Source: Kaistella sp. 97-N-M2 (GTDB lineage: Bacteria; Bacteroidota; Bacteroidia; Flavobacteriales; Weeksellaceae). From it: a stretch of DNA of 64,000 bases. Location: NCBI RefSeq assembly GCF_021513235.1, contig NZ_CP090976.1, positions 682,001-746,000 on the forward strand, given 5' to 3'. The notes beneath the pieces are model-generated. The model had not been told where the DNA came from. It worked only from the letters and a program-made list of their open reading frames with translations, and did not search any database. Below, in pieces: positions 53,265-63,341 of this stretch (positions are counted from its first letter, which is position 1; every line of letters begins with the position of its first letter). A program made the translations under genes and the position numbers.

Positions 53265-53953
53265 AAGGCTTTATTTAGGGCTATTAAATATTTATCGATG
53301 TATAATTGTTTCTCTTTGCTTTTATATTGTTGAATGTACCTGGGATGTTCCAAAACCGTCATTTTATCAAAAAACTTTTCCTGACTGTTGATCTTATCAA
53401 TGAAAACTGCATTCTTCTTTCCTAAAATAAAAACTTCGGAAGTATCTAAACCCAAACTGATATGGTCCCTTAAACTTTGAATCATAAAGGGTTTTACAGC
53501 TTCAAAAAGATTTTTATCATCATAATAATTAGCGTTTATAGCTCCGCGTAAGTTTCGACGTGTAATGGCAAGTGGAAACGGTGAATTGATGTAGAATTCT
53601 TTATAAAAAATTTCGGGACCACCGAACTGGTGGATGACTTCATACAGGAAAAGAGAAGAAATTTCGTGCGTGTGCGCAGATTTCATTTCGATGCCGCAGA
53701 CGCTTTCCAACCTCTTCGTATCAGTGAACGGAACGCCTGTTACTCCAGCTCCGTGGCGGCTTGGGTTGATTCCGATGATAAATTTTCTTTGATTATGATC
53801 ATTGTAAAACTTTTGATAAAATTTCGTCATTACCGTCAATGTCTCGGGATTATCAAAGAAAGGATTGAGAACATTGAAATCAGTGGGAAGAGAATCTGAA
53901 AAGATCAAATTCCTGTTAAATTCTACTATTTTTTCGCCGATGGATTTGCTCAT
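53261..53953 (-). CDS. SMUG2-like uracil-DNA glycosylase family protein (DUF4918)
   Basis: 230 residues. 'RKFIIGINPSRHGAGVTGVPFTDTKRLESVCGI' is the signature of the SMUG2/DUF4918 group, with 'INSPFPLAITRRNLRGAINANYYDD' and a C-terminal 'VLEHPRYIQQY' resembling the UDG active-site loop. Repairs uracil or damaged pyrimidines in DNA, by family. It is an unexpected member of a catabolic operon. Confidence 0.85.
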   Translation of the reverse strand: MSKSIGEKIVEFNRNLIFSDSLPTDFNVLNPFFDNPETLTVMTKFYQKFYNDHNQRKFIIGINPSRHGAGVTGVPFTDTKRLESVCGIEMKSAHTHEISSLFLYEVIHQFGGPEIFYKEFYINSPFPLAITRRNLRGAINANYYDDKNLFEAVKPFMIQSLRDHISLGLDTSEVFILGKKNAVFIDKINSQEKFFDKMTVLEHPRYIQQYKSKEKQLYIDKYLIALNKAL

Positions 53954-53957
53954 TTAA

Positions 53958-55211
53958 TCAGGGTTTCATTCCTAAAGCACGCGTGTACCCTTCTAGTTTT
54001 TTGTTGTTTTTAAATTTCATGTTTTCCAGCAAATCCAGCATGGCTTTTTTCACCAATTCCTGGTTGGGTCTTGCCTCGCGAATTTTAGCAAAATCGCCGC
54101 GGTCCTTTTTAGTGTAATCCACGATTAAATCCCAGTTTTCGGGTTTTGGTATATAAACCATGGCACTTTTTGGTACCATTTTCTTGTAAGGCCAAAAGGT
54201 CCAGCCAATATTGTTTTCTTCGAACGTCTTACGGAATTTTTCTACCCATTCATCGGTGTTTTCGCCGGTTTCGCCTATCATTAAGGGTAATTTGACCTTA
54301 TCCCTGAAATCCAAAAAATCCTGAATATCTTTCGTTTCGGTGCCACTCCAGTAACGGTGCGGTGTGTACATTATTTTATCATCAAATTTTGAGTCTTTAA
54401 CAATGCTGAAATTGCCGTTCCACTGCGCTCCGCCGAGCAAGATTATGTGGTTTTTGTCCACTGTTCTTATGGCTGCCGTACATTCTTTGTACAGCGGTTC
54501 CAACTTAGCGTTCAATTTTGGTAAATCGTCCGTAAAATAATGCGCGATAGGCTCATTTAATAAGTCATAACCCAAAATGGTGGGTTCGCTTGCATATTTC
54601 CTTGCAATTTTTGTCCAGATTTCGATAAATTCTTTCTGATTCTCTTTGTTTTCGAAAAGCCAGGGAAAGCCGTAACCGTCATCGATATTATCGCCGGTTT
54701 GTCCGCCCGGGGCATCGTGCATATCGAGAATCACATACAAACCCGCTTCCTTACACCAACCAATCACATCATCTAAAATCTCGAAACCGTTTTGGTCTTT
54801 TTTAAGACCCATATAATCCTCATCGGTAAATAGTTTGTAATGAAAAGGAACACGCACGGTATTCATCCCCGTCGATTTAATGTAAAGAATATCTTCTTTT
54901 GTAACGTAATTTTTCTTGAACTGGCGCCAAAATTCGGCGGTAAACTGAGGTCCTACTATCTCGGAGAAAGCATCATTAATGAGCCGATAAGATGAAGCAC
55001 CCTCGAAAAAAAACATATAACCTTCCGGATTCAGCCAGTTTCCCAGATTCGTGCCCTGAATTAAAAATTTCTGCTGGTTGGGCGTGTACAGATTAACGCC
55101 ATCGATATAGATGAAATCCGTTTTTTTCTTTTGATTCTGCGCATGAAAAGAAAAACCCGCAAAAAAAAGAGTAAAAAACACGGCGTGCTTGAAGAATCCT
55201 GCTGCTTTCAT
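53958..55211 (-). CDS. Secreted glycoside hydrolase family 5 enzyme
   Basis: 417 residues, signal peptide to SFHAQ. TIM-barrel GH5 features: 'KFLIQGTNLGNWLNPEGYMF', 'STGMNTVRVPFHYKLF', 'LYVILDMHDAPGG', the acid/base 'GYDLLNEP', 'YTPHRYWSGTE' and the nucleophile 'PLMIGETGE'. Subfamily and substrate (a beta-glucan is likely) not determined. Starts 11 nt after paaZ. Confidence 0.9.
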   Translation of the reverse strand: MKAAGFFKHAVFFTLFFAGFSFHAQNQKKKTDFIYIDGVNLYTPNQQKFLIQGTNLGNWLNPEGYMFFFEGASSYRLINDAFSEIVGPQFTAEFWRQFKKNYVTKEDILYIKSTGMNTVRVPFHYKLFTDEDYMGLKKDQNGFEILDDVIGWCKEAGLYVILDMHDAPGGQTGDNIDDGYGFPWLFENKENQKEFIEIWTKIARKYASEPTILGYDLLNEPIAHYFTDDLPKLNAKLEPLYKECTAAIRTVDKNHIILLGGAQWNGNFSIVKDSKFDDKIMYTPHRYWSGTETKDIQDFLDFRDKVKLPLMIGETGENTDEWVEKFRKTFEENNIGWTFWPYKKMVPKSAMVYIPKPENWDLIVDYTKKDRGDFAKIREARPNQELVKKAMLDLLENMKFKNNKKLEGYTRALGMKP

Positions 55212-55222
55212 ATTTGAGGTAT

Positions 55223-57712
55223 TTAAAAAATTCCGAACTGTTCAAAATGATGTGTCACATGTTTTTGATGAAACAATTCCATCATCTCCTTATTTAAAGT
55301 TCCGAAGACAAAATGCAAATGCTCTGCGTCTGGGTTTTCGCGGTAATAGATCTGATAATTTTTCACCGATTCGAGGAAATGCGTTTTAGCTTCCTCTAAA
55401 TTTTTATATTTCAGTACCGGTAATTTTCCCTCTTCCAGGAAGGGGGCAGGAAAATCTTTGGGCATTTTGCGGAAATTATACAGTGAGTCCTGATATTTCT
55501 CTAAATGTTCTTCCGGCGTTTTACATTCAGAAGTTTTCAGTTCGCCCGTGCTGTATTTCATGGTGGTTTCTAAGTGTTCCAGCATTTCCTGAGCTTTCAT
55601 TCTTCCCCAATTTGGTAAAGATTTGTCGGTTAAATTATGTAAGCGTTTTGCAAAATCTTTATAATCAATTTTAATAAAAGGAGATTTTTTCGCAACCAAG
55701 GTTAAAATTGTTGCAACGCAAACGGTTTCTTCCCGCTGATTTACCACCTCGACCAACCATTTTACGACGCCGCTCGGAACATTTCGTCCTTTTACGCCTT
55801 TATTGATTCTTTCTTTCGCCGTTAAATAAACCGTGATGGTGTCGCCGGCATAAACGGGCTTAAAGAAGTTCGCATTTTCCAAACCGTAATTTGCGATGAC
55901 CGGACCTTTTTTTCCCGAAACAAATAATCCTGCTGCGGCAGAAAGAATAAAATAGCCATGCGCCACGGTTTTATCGAAAATGGTTCCGTTTAAGGAAGTT
56001 GCATCGGTGTGAGCATAAAAATGATCCCAGGAAACATTGGCAAAGTTGACGATATCTGCTTCTGTCACTGTTCTTCCGGCAGTTTCTAATGAATCACCGA
56101 TTTCAACTTCCTCAAAATATTTGTTGAAAGGATGTTTATCGGAATATTTTTTATCGGCTCCTGGCTGGTAAATTTTGGTAATCGCCGTCAAAATATCGGG
56201 CGAACCTTGAATGGCTGTTTTTTGCAAAAAGAAATGAAGCCCATTTAGGCCGCCCATCTCTTCACCGCCGCCGGCTCTTCCCGGACCACCGTGCATTAAA
56301 GTTGGTAAGGGTGACCCGTGACCGGTTGATTCTTTCGCGTTGTCTCTATTTAAAACAAAAATTCGTCCATGACTTGAGGCCATTTTCCAGGAGGTTTCGG
56401 CAACAAATTTTTCATCACGAGAAATAATGGATCCCACCAAACTTCCTTTTCCGCGTTTTGCCAAAGCGGCGGCTTCATCGGCATCTTTGTACGGCATTAA
56501 AGTGGAAACGGGGCCAAAAGCTTCTACTTCGTGGGAAGAATTTTTCTCAAAAGGTTTATCGTTGTAAAAGACTTTTGGCGTCATAAAGGCACCTTTTTCA
56601 TAATCTGCTTCTACCAGGTCGTGTTTCCCATCGTAGATGAGTTCTGTTTCCTGTTTCAGCAATGCGATGTTATCCTGAAGAACTGCCATCTCTTTTTTGC
56701 CGACGATGGAGCCCATGCGGGTTTCGCGGCTTAACGGATTACCTATTTTTGTTTGATCCAACGCTTTGCTTAAAGCATTCTGAACGTCTCCAACTAAATC
56801 TTCGGGAACGATAATTCTGCGGATCGCAGTACATTTTTGTCCGGCTTTTGTGGTCATTTCGGTGCGAACCTCTGTGATAAAGAGATCAAATTCGGGAGTG
56901 CCGGGTTTCGCGTCGAGGCCGAGAATGGAACAGTTTAAAGAATCGGCTTCCATATTGAAACGGACGGCATTTTTAGAAACGGTCGGCAAAGATTTTAATT
57001 TTTTTCCGGTGGTGGCAGAACCTGTAAAAAGAACAGAATCTCCATCCTGCATGTAATCGAGAATATTTCCGGGTTCGCCACAAACCAGTTGAATGGCTCC
57101 TTCAGGAAGAAAACCACTTTCGATCATGTCCTGAAACACTGCATTGGTCAGGTACGAACCTGGAGTTGCAGGTTTTACAATACTGGGTACGCCGGCCAAA
57201 AGAGAAGTTGACAATTTTTCCAGCATTCCCCAAACCGGGAAATTATACGCATTAATTTGTACTGAAACACCTTCGCTTGGCGTAAGGATATGCGTTCCTA
57301 AAAAAGTTCCGTTGGCTCCGAGTTTCTGCGTGTCGCCATCCACCCAAAAAGGCGTGTTGGGTAACATTCTTTTTGCGAGACCGGAATAGGTGAAAAATGT
57401 GCCGAATCCTCCTTCGATATCCACCCAGGAATCTGCGTGCGTTGCACCGGTTTTATAGGATAAATCGTAATATTTTTTCTTTCTTTCTAATAAATACAAG
57501 GCTACCTTCTTCAACATTTCACCGCGATCATAGAACGTCATTGAGGAAAGATTCTTATAACCAACGGTTCTTCCGTACTCCAAAGCCTGTTCAAAGTTGA
57601 TTCCGCCGGTATCGGAAATCGCTACCAATTCACCATTTACAGCGTTATATAAAGGCACTTCATTTCCCGACCCTTCGATCCATTGTCCGTTGATATAATT
57701 TTTTAGCTTCAT
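55223..57712 (-). CDS. paaZ: Bifunctional oxepin-CoA hydrolase/aldehyde dehydrogenase PaaZ fused to a DUF1569 DinB-like domain
   Basis: 829 residues against 681 in E. coli. Aldehyde dehydrogenase domain 1-520 with Glu255 and catalytic Cys294 (GQKCTA); MaoC-type hydratase domain 535-675 with Asp563 and His568 (SWDHFYAH). An extra C-terminal domain, about 678-829, fits DUF1569: 'WGRMKAQEMLEHLETTMKYS', 'LHFVFGTLNKEMMELFHQKHVTHHFEQFG', with His residues placed like DinB metal ligands. PaaZ opens the oxepin ring and oxidises the aldehyde. Overlaps the preceding small gene by ATGA. Confidence 0.93.
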   Translation of the reverse strand: MKLKNYINGQWIEGSGNEVPLYNAVNGELVAISDTGGINFEQALEYGRTVGYKNLSSMTFYDRGEMLKKVALYLLERKKKYYDLSYKTGATHADSWVDIEGGFGTFFTYSGLAKRMLPNTPFWVDGDTQKLGANGTFLGTHILTPSEGVSVQINAYNFPVWGMLEKLSTSLLAGVPSIVKPATPGSYLTNAVFQDMIESGFLPEGAIQLVCGEPGNILDYMQDGDSVLFTGSATTGKKLKSLPTVSKNAVRFNMEADSLNCSILGLDAKPGTPEFDLFITEVRTEMTTKAGQKCTAIRRIIVPEDLVGDVQNALSKALDQTKIGNPLSRETRMGSIVGKKEMAVLQDNIALLKQETELIYDGKHDLVEADYEKGAFMTPKVFYNDKPFEKNSSHEVEAFGPVSTLMPYKDADEAAALAKRGKGSLVGSIISRDEKFVAETSWKMASSHGRIFVLNRDNAKESTGHGSPLPTLMHGGPGRAGGGEEMGGLNGLHFFLQKTAIQGSPDILTAITKIYQPGADKKYSDKHPFNKYFEEVEIGDSLETAGRTVTEADIVNFANVSWDHFYAHTDATSLNGTIFDKTVAHGYFILSAAAGLFVSGKKGPVIANYGLENANFFKPVYAGDTITVYLTAKERINKGVKGRNVPSGVVKWLVEVVNQREETVCVATILTLVAKKSPFIKIDYKDFAKRLHNLTDKSLPNWGRMKAQEMLEHLETTMKYSTGELKTSECKTPEEHLEKYQDSLYNFRKMPKDFPAPFLEEGKLPVLKYKNLEEAKTHFLESVKNYQIYYRENPDAEHLHFVFGTLNKEMMELFHQKHVTHHFEQFGIF

Positions 57713-57993
57713 GATTTGGTAGATATGGATTTTTTTAAAGTTTTGAAGATGAATTTATGTAAAAGATAGAGTCCAAACAAAATAGCCACAAGATCCAGCG
57801 TGATGACTACGGCGGAAATGGAATTGTAAATTAAGCTTTTTTGCTGCAGCGATTGAACGGCGTGCTGATCTTGCACTTTCTGAAGCGCCTCGATAACGCC
57901 GATGCTTTGCCTGATGCAATAAAATGCGATGGCATTTAAAACCACAAGAAGCAGTAAAACTGAAATAATTATCTTTTTGTTTTTTAAATTCAT
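57709..57993 (-). CDS. Small two-helix membrane protein ahead of paaZ
   Basis: 94 residues with two hydrophobic helices ('IIISVLLLLVVLNAIAFYCI' and 'ISAVVITLDLVAILFGLYLLHKF') separated by a Gln-rich loop, and a basic C-terminus. No family recognised. First gene of the six-gene operon, coupled to paaZ by a 4-nt overlap. Confidence 0.78.
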   Translation of the reverse strand: MNLKNKKIIISVLLLLVVLNAIAFYCIRQSIGVIEALQKVQDQHAVQSLQQKSLIYNSISAVVITLDLVAILFGLYLLHKFIFKTLKKSISTKS

Positions 57994-58148
57994 GTGTAAA
58001 CTGCGTTTATTTGAGCTCAGTTTGAGACTTTGAAAATTACGTTTTTAAAAACCAGGTTGATGAAATGGCGTTTTTTCGCTCCTGATTTTTGTGAGTGTTA
58101 AGATACTGAAATTTTCAATTTTGCTAAAATCTAATTTTGAAAAACCTC

Positions 58149-58247
58149 GTGCGCCCCGGCTTGAGTGAAGCTCTTTTTTTTTGGTGGCTGAGCGCAGCCG
58201 AAGTTACCAAAGAAAAAAGCGGGAACGGAAGACGGAAATGTGCGCCC
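58149..58247. repeat. Dispersed palindromic repeat element bounded by GTGCGCCC
   Basis: In the 308-base gap before gltA. GTGCGCCC occurs at 58149-58156 and again at 58240-58247. Between them is an imperfect hairpin: CTTTTTTTTTGGT / ACCAAAGAAAAAAG arms and GGCT-GAGCGC-AGCC apex, followed by GCGGGAACGGAAG. It is like a repeat family I recall as common between flavobacterial genes. Confidence 0.7.
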
Positions 58248-58284
58248 AAAAAAATCCCCTTCAAACTAATTGAAAGGGAGATTT
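58248..58284 (-). terminator. Terminator of gltA
   Basis: Minus strand AATCTCCCTTTCAA / TTTGAAGGGGATT with loop TTAG-type and a T-run. Confidence 0.8.
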
Positions 58285-58301
58285 TGTTTTAGAATTGAAG
58301 A

Positions 58302-59588
58302 TTATCTTGCCTTCATGTCCACGTAGTCGCGTTTGGGTGAACCCTGATATACCTGTCTTGGTCTTCCGATGGGATCGTTGTGCAAACGCATTTCTTTCCA
58401 CTGGGAAATCCAGCCTGGTAGACGTCCTAAAGCGAACATAACGGTGAACATTTCTGTTGGAATTCCTAGTGCGCGGTAAATTATTCCGGAGTAGAAATCG
58501 ACGTTTGGATAGAGTTTTCTGCTTACGAAATACTCGTCTTCCAGCGCTACTCTTTCTAACTGACGTGCGATATCCAAAGCTTTGTCTTCGATTCCTAAAG
58601 ATTCTAAGATATCGTCGGCCGCTTTTTTGATGATTGTGGCTCGTGGATCGAAGTTTTTGTAAACTCTGTGCCCAAAGCCCATCAAACGGAAATTATCGTC
58701 TTTATTTTTAGCTTTTTCTACATATTTTGCTACATCGCCGCCATCCCGTTCAATCATTTCCAACATTTCGATTACTGCCTGGTTTGCGCCACCATGAAGT
58801 GGACCCCAAAGTGCAGAAATACCGGCGGAAACGGAAGCAAAAAGTCCGGTGTGTGCGGAACCGACCATCCTTACGGTAGATGTAGAACAGTTTTGCTCGT
58901 GATCTGCGTGAAGAATTAAGAGTTTATCTAATGCGCCGACAACAACAGGATCCAGTTCGAATTCCTGATTTGGACGGCGGAAACACATTTTGTAGAAGTT
59001 TTCAACGTAGTTTAAACTGTCGTCCCCGTGGTTGATGGGAAGGCCCATCTTTTTGCGGTACGTCCACGCACAAAGGTGCGAGAATTTGGCGATGAGCATT
59101 TCTGCCGCGTGATCCATTTCTTCTTTGGAAGAAACATCTACGGCTTTTGGATTGAAGGCCGTTAAAGCTGATGTAAGGGAAGATAAAACGCCCATTGGAT
59201 GAGCGGAGCGTGGGAAAACGTCGATTAACCGTTTCATTTCGTCCGCAACGAAATTGTATTTTTTAATTCCTCTTTCGAAGCCTGAAAACTGCTCTGTTGT
59301 AGGCAGGCTGCCGTTTAACAAGAGGTACATTACTTCGGTAAAGTTAGATTTTTCTGCAATCTGCTCTATTGGGTAACCGCGGTAATACAGTTCGCCATTA
59401 TCACCGTCTAAATAGGTAATATCGCTTAAGGTAGCGCCGGTATTTTTATACCCTAAGTCTAAGGTAATTAAACCTGTTTGATCTCTTAATTTTGAAATAT
59501 CGATTCCTCTGTCACCGATGGTGCTATCTATGATCGGGTATTCAAAAGATTTACCGTCATAGTTCAATACAACTTTATTATCTGACAT
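58302..59588 (-). CDS. gltA: Citrate synthase
   Basis: 428 residues, hexameric bacterial type: 'IDISKLRDQTGLITLDLGYKNTGATLSDITYLDGDNGELYYRGYPIEQIAE' (split across the N-terminus), catalytic His in 'WGPLHGGANQAV', His in 'MGFGHRVYKNFDPRA', and Asp in 'NVDFYSGII'. Enters acetyl-CoA from phenylacetate and other sources into the TCA cycle. 78 nt after eno, same strand. Confidence 0.97.
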   Translation of the reverse strand: MSDNKVVLNYDGKSFEYPIIDSTIGDRGIDISKLRDQTGLITLDLGYKNTGATLSDITYLDGDNGELYYRGYPIEQIAEKSNFTEVMYLLLNGSLPTTEQFSGFERGIKKYNFVADEMKRLIDVFPRSAHPMGVLSSLTSALTAFNPKAVDVSSKEEMDHAAEMLIAKFSHLCAWTYRKKMGLPINHGDDSLNYVENFYKMCFRRPNQEFELDPVVVGALDKLLILHADHEQNCSTSTVRMVGSAHTGLFASVSAGISALWGPLHGGANQAVIEMLEMIERDGGDVAKYVEKAKNKDDNFRLMGFGHRVYKNFDPRATIIKKAADDILESLGIEDKALDIARQLERVALEDEYFVSRKLYPNVDFYSGIIYRALGIPTEMFTVMFALGRLPGWISQWKEMRLHNDPIGRPRQVYQGSPKRDYVDMKAR

Positions 59589-59666
59589 TATAATTTATTT
59601 TTTTACTAATTTATGAATATTGGAACAAAACCGCAAACAATTTTCGGTGTTGGCGATGAATTCTGT

Positions 59667-60962
59667 CTATGATCTGTTTATTTTGAAAGCATTTAACCCC
59701 GGGAAATAAGCGGTTTCGCCTAAAGCTTCTTCAATGCGAAGCAGTTGGTTGTATTTTGCCATACGGTCTGAACGAGAAGCGGAACCGGTCTTAATCTGTC
59801 CGCAGTTCAGGGCCACGGCCAAATCTGCAATGGTAGCATCTTCAGTTTCGCCGGAACGGTGAGACATTACGGTGGTATACCTGTTATTTTGCGCCATTTG
59901 AACAGCATCCATGGTTTCGGTTAAGGTTCCGATCTGGTTTACTTTAATTAATATTGAGTTGGCAATATCGCCTTCAATTCCTTTGGCTAAAATTTCGGTG
60001 TTGGTTACAAAAAGATCATCACCCACAATCTGCACGGTTTTTCCCAGTCGTTCTGTGAGTAATTTCCAACCTTCCCAGTCATTTTCATCCATGCCGTCTT
60101 CTATGGAAATAATGGGATATTTTGTGGCCAATTCTGCTAAATAATCAACCTGCTCTTCGCGGGTTCTGCAGGCGCCGTTTTCACCTTCAAATTTTCGGTA
60201 GTCGTATTTTCCATCCACATAAAATTCGGAAGCTGCGGAATCCAGCGCGAACATAATATCGTCTCCAGCCTTATATCCTGCGTTGGAGATTGCCTGTGTT
60301 AAAGTATCCAGGGCATCTTCGGTTCCGTTGAATTTAGGCGCAAAACCACCCTCATCTCCAACTGCTGTAGAAAGACCTCTTTGTTTTAAAATTGATTTAA
60401 GTTCATGAAAAATTTCTGTTCCTTTTTGCAAAGCGTGCGAAAAAGAATCTGCTTTAACGGGCATCACCATAAATTCCTGAAATGCAATCGGCGCATCGGA
60501 GTGGGAGCCGCCATTAATAACATTCATCATGGGAACCGGAAGGGTGTTGGCGTTCACACCACCAATATATTTGTACAACGGAATTTTCAGATCTAAAGCT
60601 GCTGCTTTCGCAACCGCCAAAGAAACACCTAAAATTGCATTGGCACCAAGATTTCCTTTATTTGGCGTACCATCCAGTTCGATCATGATCTGATCGATTA
60701 AATTTTGTTCGAAAACAGAAATCCCCATTAATTCCGGCGCAATTACTTCTCTCACATTTTCAACGGCTTTTAACACGCCTTTACCACCAAATTCTTCCGC
60801 GCCATCGCGTAATTCTACCGCTTCGTGTTCACCTGTTGAGGCACCGGAGGGAACCGCCGCGCGGCCCATATTGCCGTCTTCTGTGAAAACATCAACTTCG
60901 ACGGTCGGGTTTCCGCGGGAATCTAATATCTGTCTGGCTTCAATGTAAGAAATATAACTCAT
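59667..60962 (-). CDS. eno: Enolase
   Basis: 2-phosphoglycerate dehydration in glycolysis. 431 residues: '[19 protein letters not shown]', '[22 protein letters not shown]', metal site residues in '[11 protein letters not shown]', '[15 protein letters not shown]' and '[10 protein letters not shown]', catalytic Lys in '[13 protein letters not shown]' and '[10 protein letters not shown]'. All active-site residues appear present. TAAATTTG box (minus, 60996-61003) lies 33 nt upstream. Confidence 0.98.
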   Translation of the reverse strand: MSYISYIEARQILDSRGNPTVEVDVFTEDGNMGRAAVPSGASTGEHEAVELRDGAEEFGGKGVLKAVENVREVIAPELMGISVFEQNLIDQIMIELDGTPNKGNLGANAILGVSLAVAKAAALDLKIPLYKYIGGVNANTLPVPMMNVINGGSHSDAPIAFQEFMVMPVKADSFSHALQKGTEIFHELKSILKQRGLSTAVGDEGGFAPKFNGTEDALDTLTQAISNAGYKAGDDIMFALDSAASEFYVDGKYDYRKFEGENGACRTREEQVDYLAELATKYPIISIEDGMDENDWEGWKLLTERLGKTVQIVGDDLFVTNTEILAKGIEGDIANSILIKVNQIGTLTETMDAVQMAQNNRYTTVMSHRSGETEDATIADLAVALNCGQIKTGSASRSDRMAKYNQLLRIEEALGETAYFPGLNAFKINRS

Positions 60963-60995
60963 CTTATTTATTTTTTTTGAATTTAGTAATAGTTA

Positions 60996-61003
60996 CAAAT
61001 TTA
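60996..61003 (-). promoter_or_regulatory. -7 box of eno-gltA
   Basis: TAAATTTG on the minus strand, 33 nt before the eno ATG. Confidence 0.55.
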
Positions 61004-61133
61004 GTCAAAATTGAATTATTAAAGGGGTTTCTGGCGTGATTTAAAGTAGATTTTCCGTTAAAATTACGTTAATTCTGCCGTTTTTAAATTTGGAAAAGTA
61101 ATTGTAAATTGGAGTACTCTAAAAAATTGAATT

Positions 61134-61508
61134 ATGAAAAAAATTATTGTTCCTGTAATGACGGTTTTACTTCTAACAGCTTACAGCTGCAAGAAAAGTA
61201 CGGACGGTAACAAAAATGTGGTAATCGCGGATTCAATGTCGCAAAATTCGCTTACTGAAGGAAGTTCCAACGAGCATACCGACCGGTATGTAGCGGAAGA
61301 CGGTTCTTCAACACTCGTAACTTTTACCAACGAGGACGGAAAAAAATCGATCAGTATCGCCAGTAATAAAATGACCATTAAAGCGCCGGAAACTAATGTA
61401 GCAAATGTTTACGCGGATCACGATTATACGATTGCGGCGAAAAATGACAGCGTTACGATCACGCAGGGGAATAATGTGATTCGGCTGAAAAAGGCGCGGG
61501 TGAATTGA
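61134..61508 (+). CDS. Small lipoprotein of unknown function
   Basis: 124 residues, lipobox YSC (Cys about 19). The mature part is acidic and Ser/Thr/Asn-rich with beta strands ('STLVTFTNEDGKKSISIASNKMTIKAPE', 'YTIAAKNDSVTITQGNNVIRLKKARVN'). Looks like members of a small membrane-lysis or adhesin-like group but I cannot name a family. TAAATTTG box at 61085-61092. The roughly 200 bases after it hold no gene I can support. Confidence 0.8.
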   Translation: MKKIIVPVMTVLLLTAYSCKKSTDGNKNVVIADSMSQNSLTEGSSNEHTDRYVAEDGSSTLVTFTNEDGKKSISIASNKMTIKAPETNVANVYADHDYTIAAKNDSVTITQGNNVIRLKKARVN

Positions 61509-61714
61509 GAGGTGATCGATCTGGGAGGACGTGTGATGCGTTTTATGTGAAAGTACGGTTGCTTTTTAAGTAAGAGACACCTTTAAAGTAAAAGATTTTA
61601 AAATAAAATTTCTTTGGCGGAGAATTTACAAGGGACGGAAAAAACATCTTTTATGACGGACGTGGACCGAAAAAGTGATCCGGACAAAATATAATTTAAA
61701 AGAAAACAAACCCA

Positions 61715-61749
61715 AAAAAAGCCGGTCAAATAAATTGACCGGCTTTTTT
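61715..61749. terminator. Terminator after rplQ (bidirectional)
   Basis: GCCGGTCAA (61721-61729) / TTGACCGGC (61735-61743) with A-tract before and T-tract after. Confidence 0.92.
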
Positions 61750-61768
61750 AATATAAAGTTGGAGAAAA

Positions 61769-62305
61769 TTATTCGCCCGCTTTTTCTTCTGTAGAATCCG
61801 CAGCGTCTGCTTTTGGTTCTTCAGTTGTAGCTTCAGTTTTTGCAGGAGCTTCTTTTACTTCGGCAGCAACTGCCTCAGTTTTCGGAGCTGCAGCTCTTCT
61901 GCTTCTTCTTGTTACTTTTTTCTCTTCCGCGTTCGGGTTGTAAAGATCGTTGAAATCTACAAGTTCGATCATTGCCATATCGGCAGCATCGCCCTGTCTG
62001 AATCCAGTTTTGATGATTCTTGTGTAACCGCCTGGTCTGTCTGCAATTTTAGGAGCAACTGTTCTGAATAATTCAGTAACTGCTTCTTTGCTTTGCAGGT
62101 AAGAGAAAACTGTTCTTCTGTTATGGGTAGTATCATCTTTCGCTTTTGTAAGGATAGGTTCAACATACACTCTCAAAGCTTTTGCTTTGGCAACAGTAGT
62201 GTTGATTCTTTTATGCTCAATAAGAGAACAAGCCATATTAGAAAGCATTGCACTTCTGTGCGAAGTCGTTCTAGATAGGTGATTGAATTTTTTACCGTGT
62301 CTCAT
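61769..62305 (-). CDS. rplQ: Ribosomal protein bL17 with acidic C-terminal extension
   Basis: 178 residues. First 116 are standard bL17 ('[34 protein letters not shown]', '[30 protein letters not shown]'). The remaining 60 or so are an Ala/Glu/Lys-rich tail. Follows rpoA by 6 nt. Confidence 0.97.
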   Translation of the reverse strand: MRHGKKFNHLSRTTSHRSAMLSNMACSLIEHKRINTTVAKAKALRVYVEPILTKAKDDTTHNRRTVFSYLQSKEAVTELFRTVAPKIADRPGGYTRIIKTGFRQGDAADMAMIELVDFNDLYNPNAEEKKVTRRSRRAAAPKTEAVAAEVKEAPAKTEATTEEPKADAADSTEEKAGE

Positions 62306-62311
62306 TGTTTT

Positions 62312-63307
62312 TTATTTGTCAGCGTCTAATTTATATTTAGCAACGTCGAAACCGAAGTTCAGACCTTTTGCATGCACTAATTCTTCTAATTCTGTTAAAG
62401 ATTTTTTACCGAAATTTCTGAATTTCATCAAATCAGACTTGGTATAAGAAACCAGTTCTCCCAAAGTTTCCACTTCGGCAGCTTTCAAGCAGTTTAGTGC
62501 TCTTACAGAAAGATCCATATCCGTTAATTTAGATTTAAGGAGCTGTCTTGTATGTAATGTTTCTTCGTCGTATTGAATGGAGGCTTTTACGGCTTCAGTT
62601 TCCAAAGTAATTCTCTCGTCGGAGAACAACATGAAATGATAAATTAATATCTTGGAAGCTTCAGTTAAAGCATTTTGAGGGCTGATGGAGCCATCGGTCT
62701 CAATATCCAAAACGAGTTTTTCGTAGTCTGTTTTTTGCTCTACACGATAATTCTCAACACTGTACTGCACTTTTTTGATCGGAGTAAAGATAGAGTCGAT
62801 GGCGATGGTACCGATGGCAGCATTGCTCGATTTGTTTTGATCCGATGGAACATAACCTCTTCCTTGATCTACGTTGAATGTAATTTCAAATTTCACATCC
62901 TTGTTAAGATTACAGATCACCAAATCGGGGTTCAAAATTTCGAAACCCTGAATTGTTTTTCCTAAATCTCCTGCAGTTACTGTAGTTTGACCGGAAACTT
63001 TAGCGGTTACAACCTCTGCCGCAGCAGATTCTGTTTTTGCTTTAAGTCTCAGTTGTTTTAAGTTCAGAATGATTTCTGTAACATCTTCAATAACACCTGG
63101 AATTGTTGAAAACTCGTGCTCTACGCCTTCTATTTTGATAGAGGAAATAGCATATCCTTCAAGAGAAGAAAGCAATACTCTTCTCAAAGCATTACCGATG
63201 GTCAATCCAAAACCTGGCTCCAAGGGTCTGAATTCAAATTGACCTTTGAAATCATCGGAGTTAAGAAGGATTACTTTATCGGGTTTAATAAATGTTAAAA
63301 TTGCCAT
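62312..63307 (-). CDS. rpoA: RNA polymerase alpha subunit
   Basis: 331 residues from ATG 63307 (the upstream frame to 63325 adds MLNPNY). N-terminal dimerisation domain ('[47 protein letters not shown]', in the first 80 residues) and C-terminal DNA-binding alphaCTD ('[51 protein letters not shown]'). Operon with rpsD and rplQ. Confidence 0.98.
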   Translation of the reverse strand: MAILTFIKPDKVILLNSDDFKGQFEFRPLEPGFGLTIGNALRRVLLSSLEGYAISSIKIEGVEHEFSTIPGVIEDVTEIILNLKQLRLKAKTESAAAEVVTAKVSGQTTVTAGDLGKTIQGFEILNPDLVICNLNKDVKFEITFNVDQGRGYVPSDQNKSSNAAIGTIAIDSIFTPIKKVQYSVENYRVEQKTDYEKLVLDIETDGSISPQNALTEASKILIYHFMLFSDERITLETEAVKASIQYDEETLHTRQLLKSKLTDMDLSVRALNCLKAAEVETLGELVSYTKSDLMKFRNFGKKSLTELEELVHAKGLNFGFDVAKYKLDADK

Positions 63308-63341
63308 ATAATTTGGGTTGAGCAAAAATTTGAAAAAATTA

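Noticed and set aside
61509..61714. Gene remnant downstream of the small lipoprotein
   Set aside because: No frame longer than a few tens of codons and no motif; treated as plain intergenic DNA.
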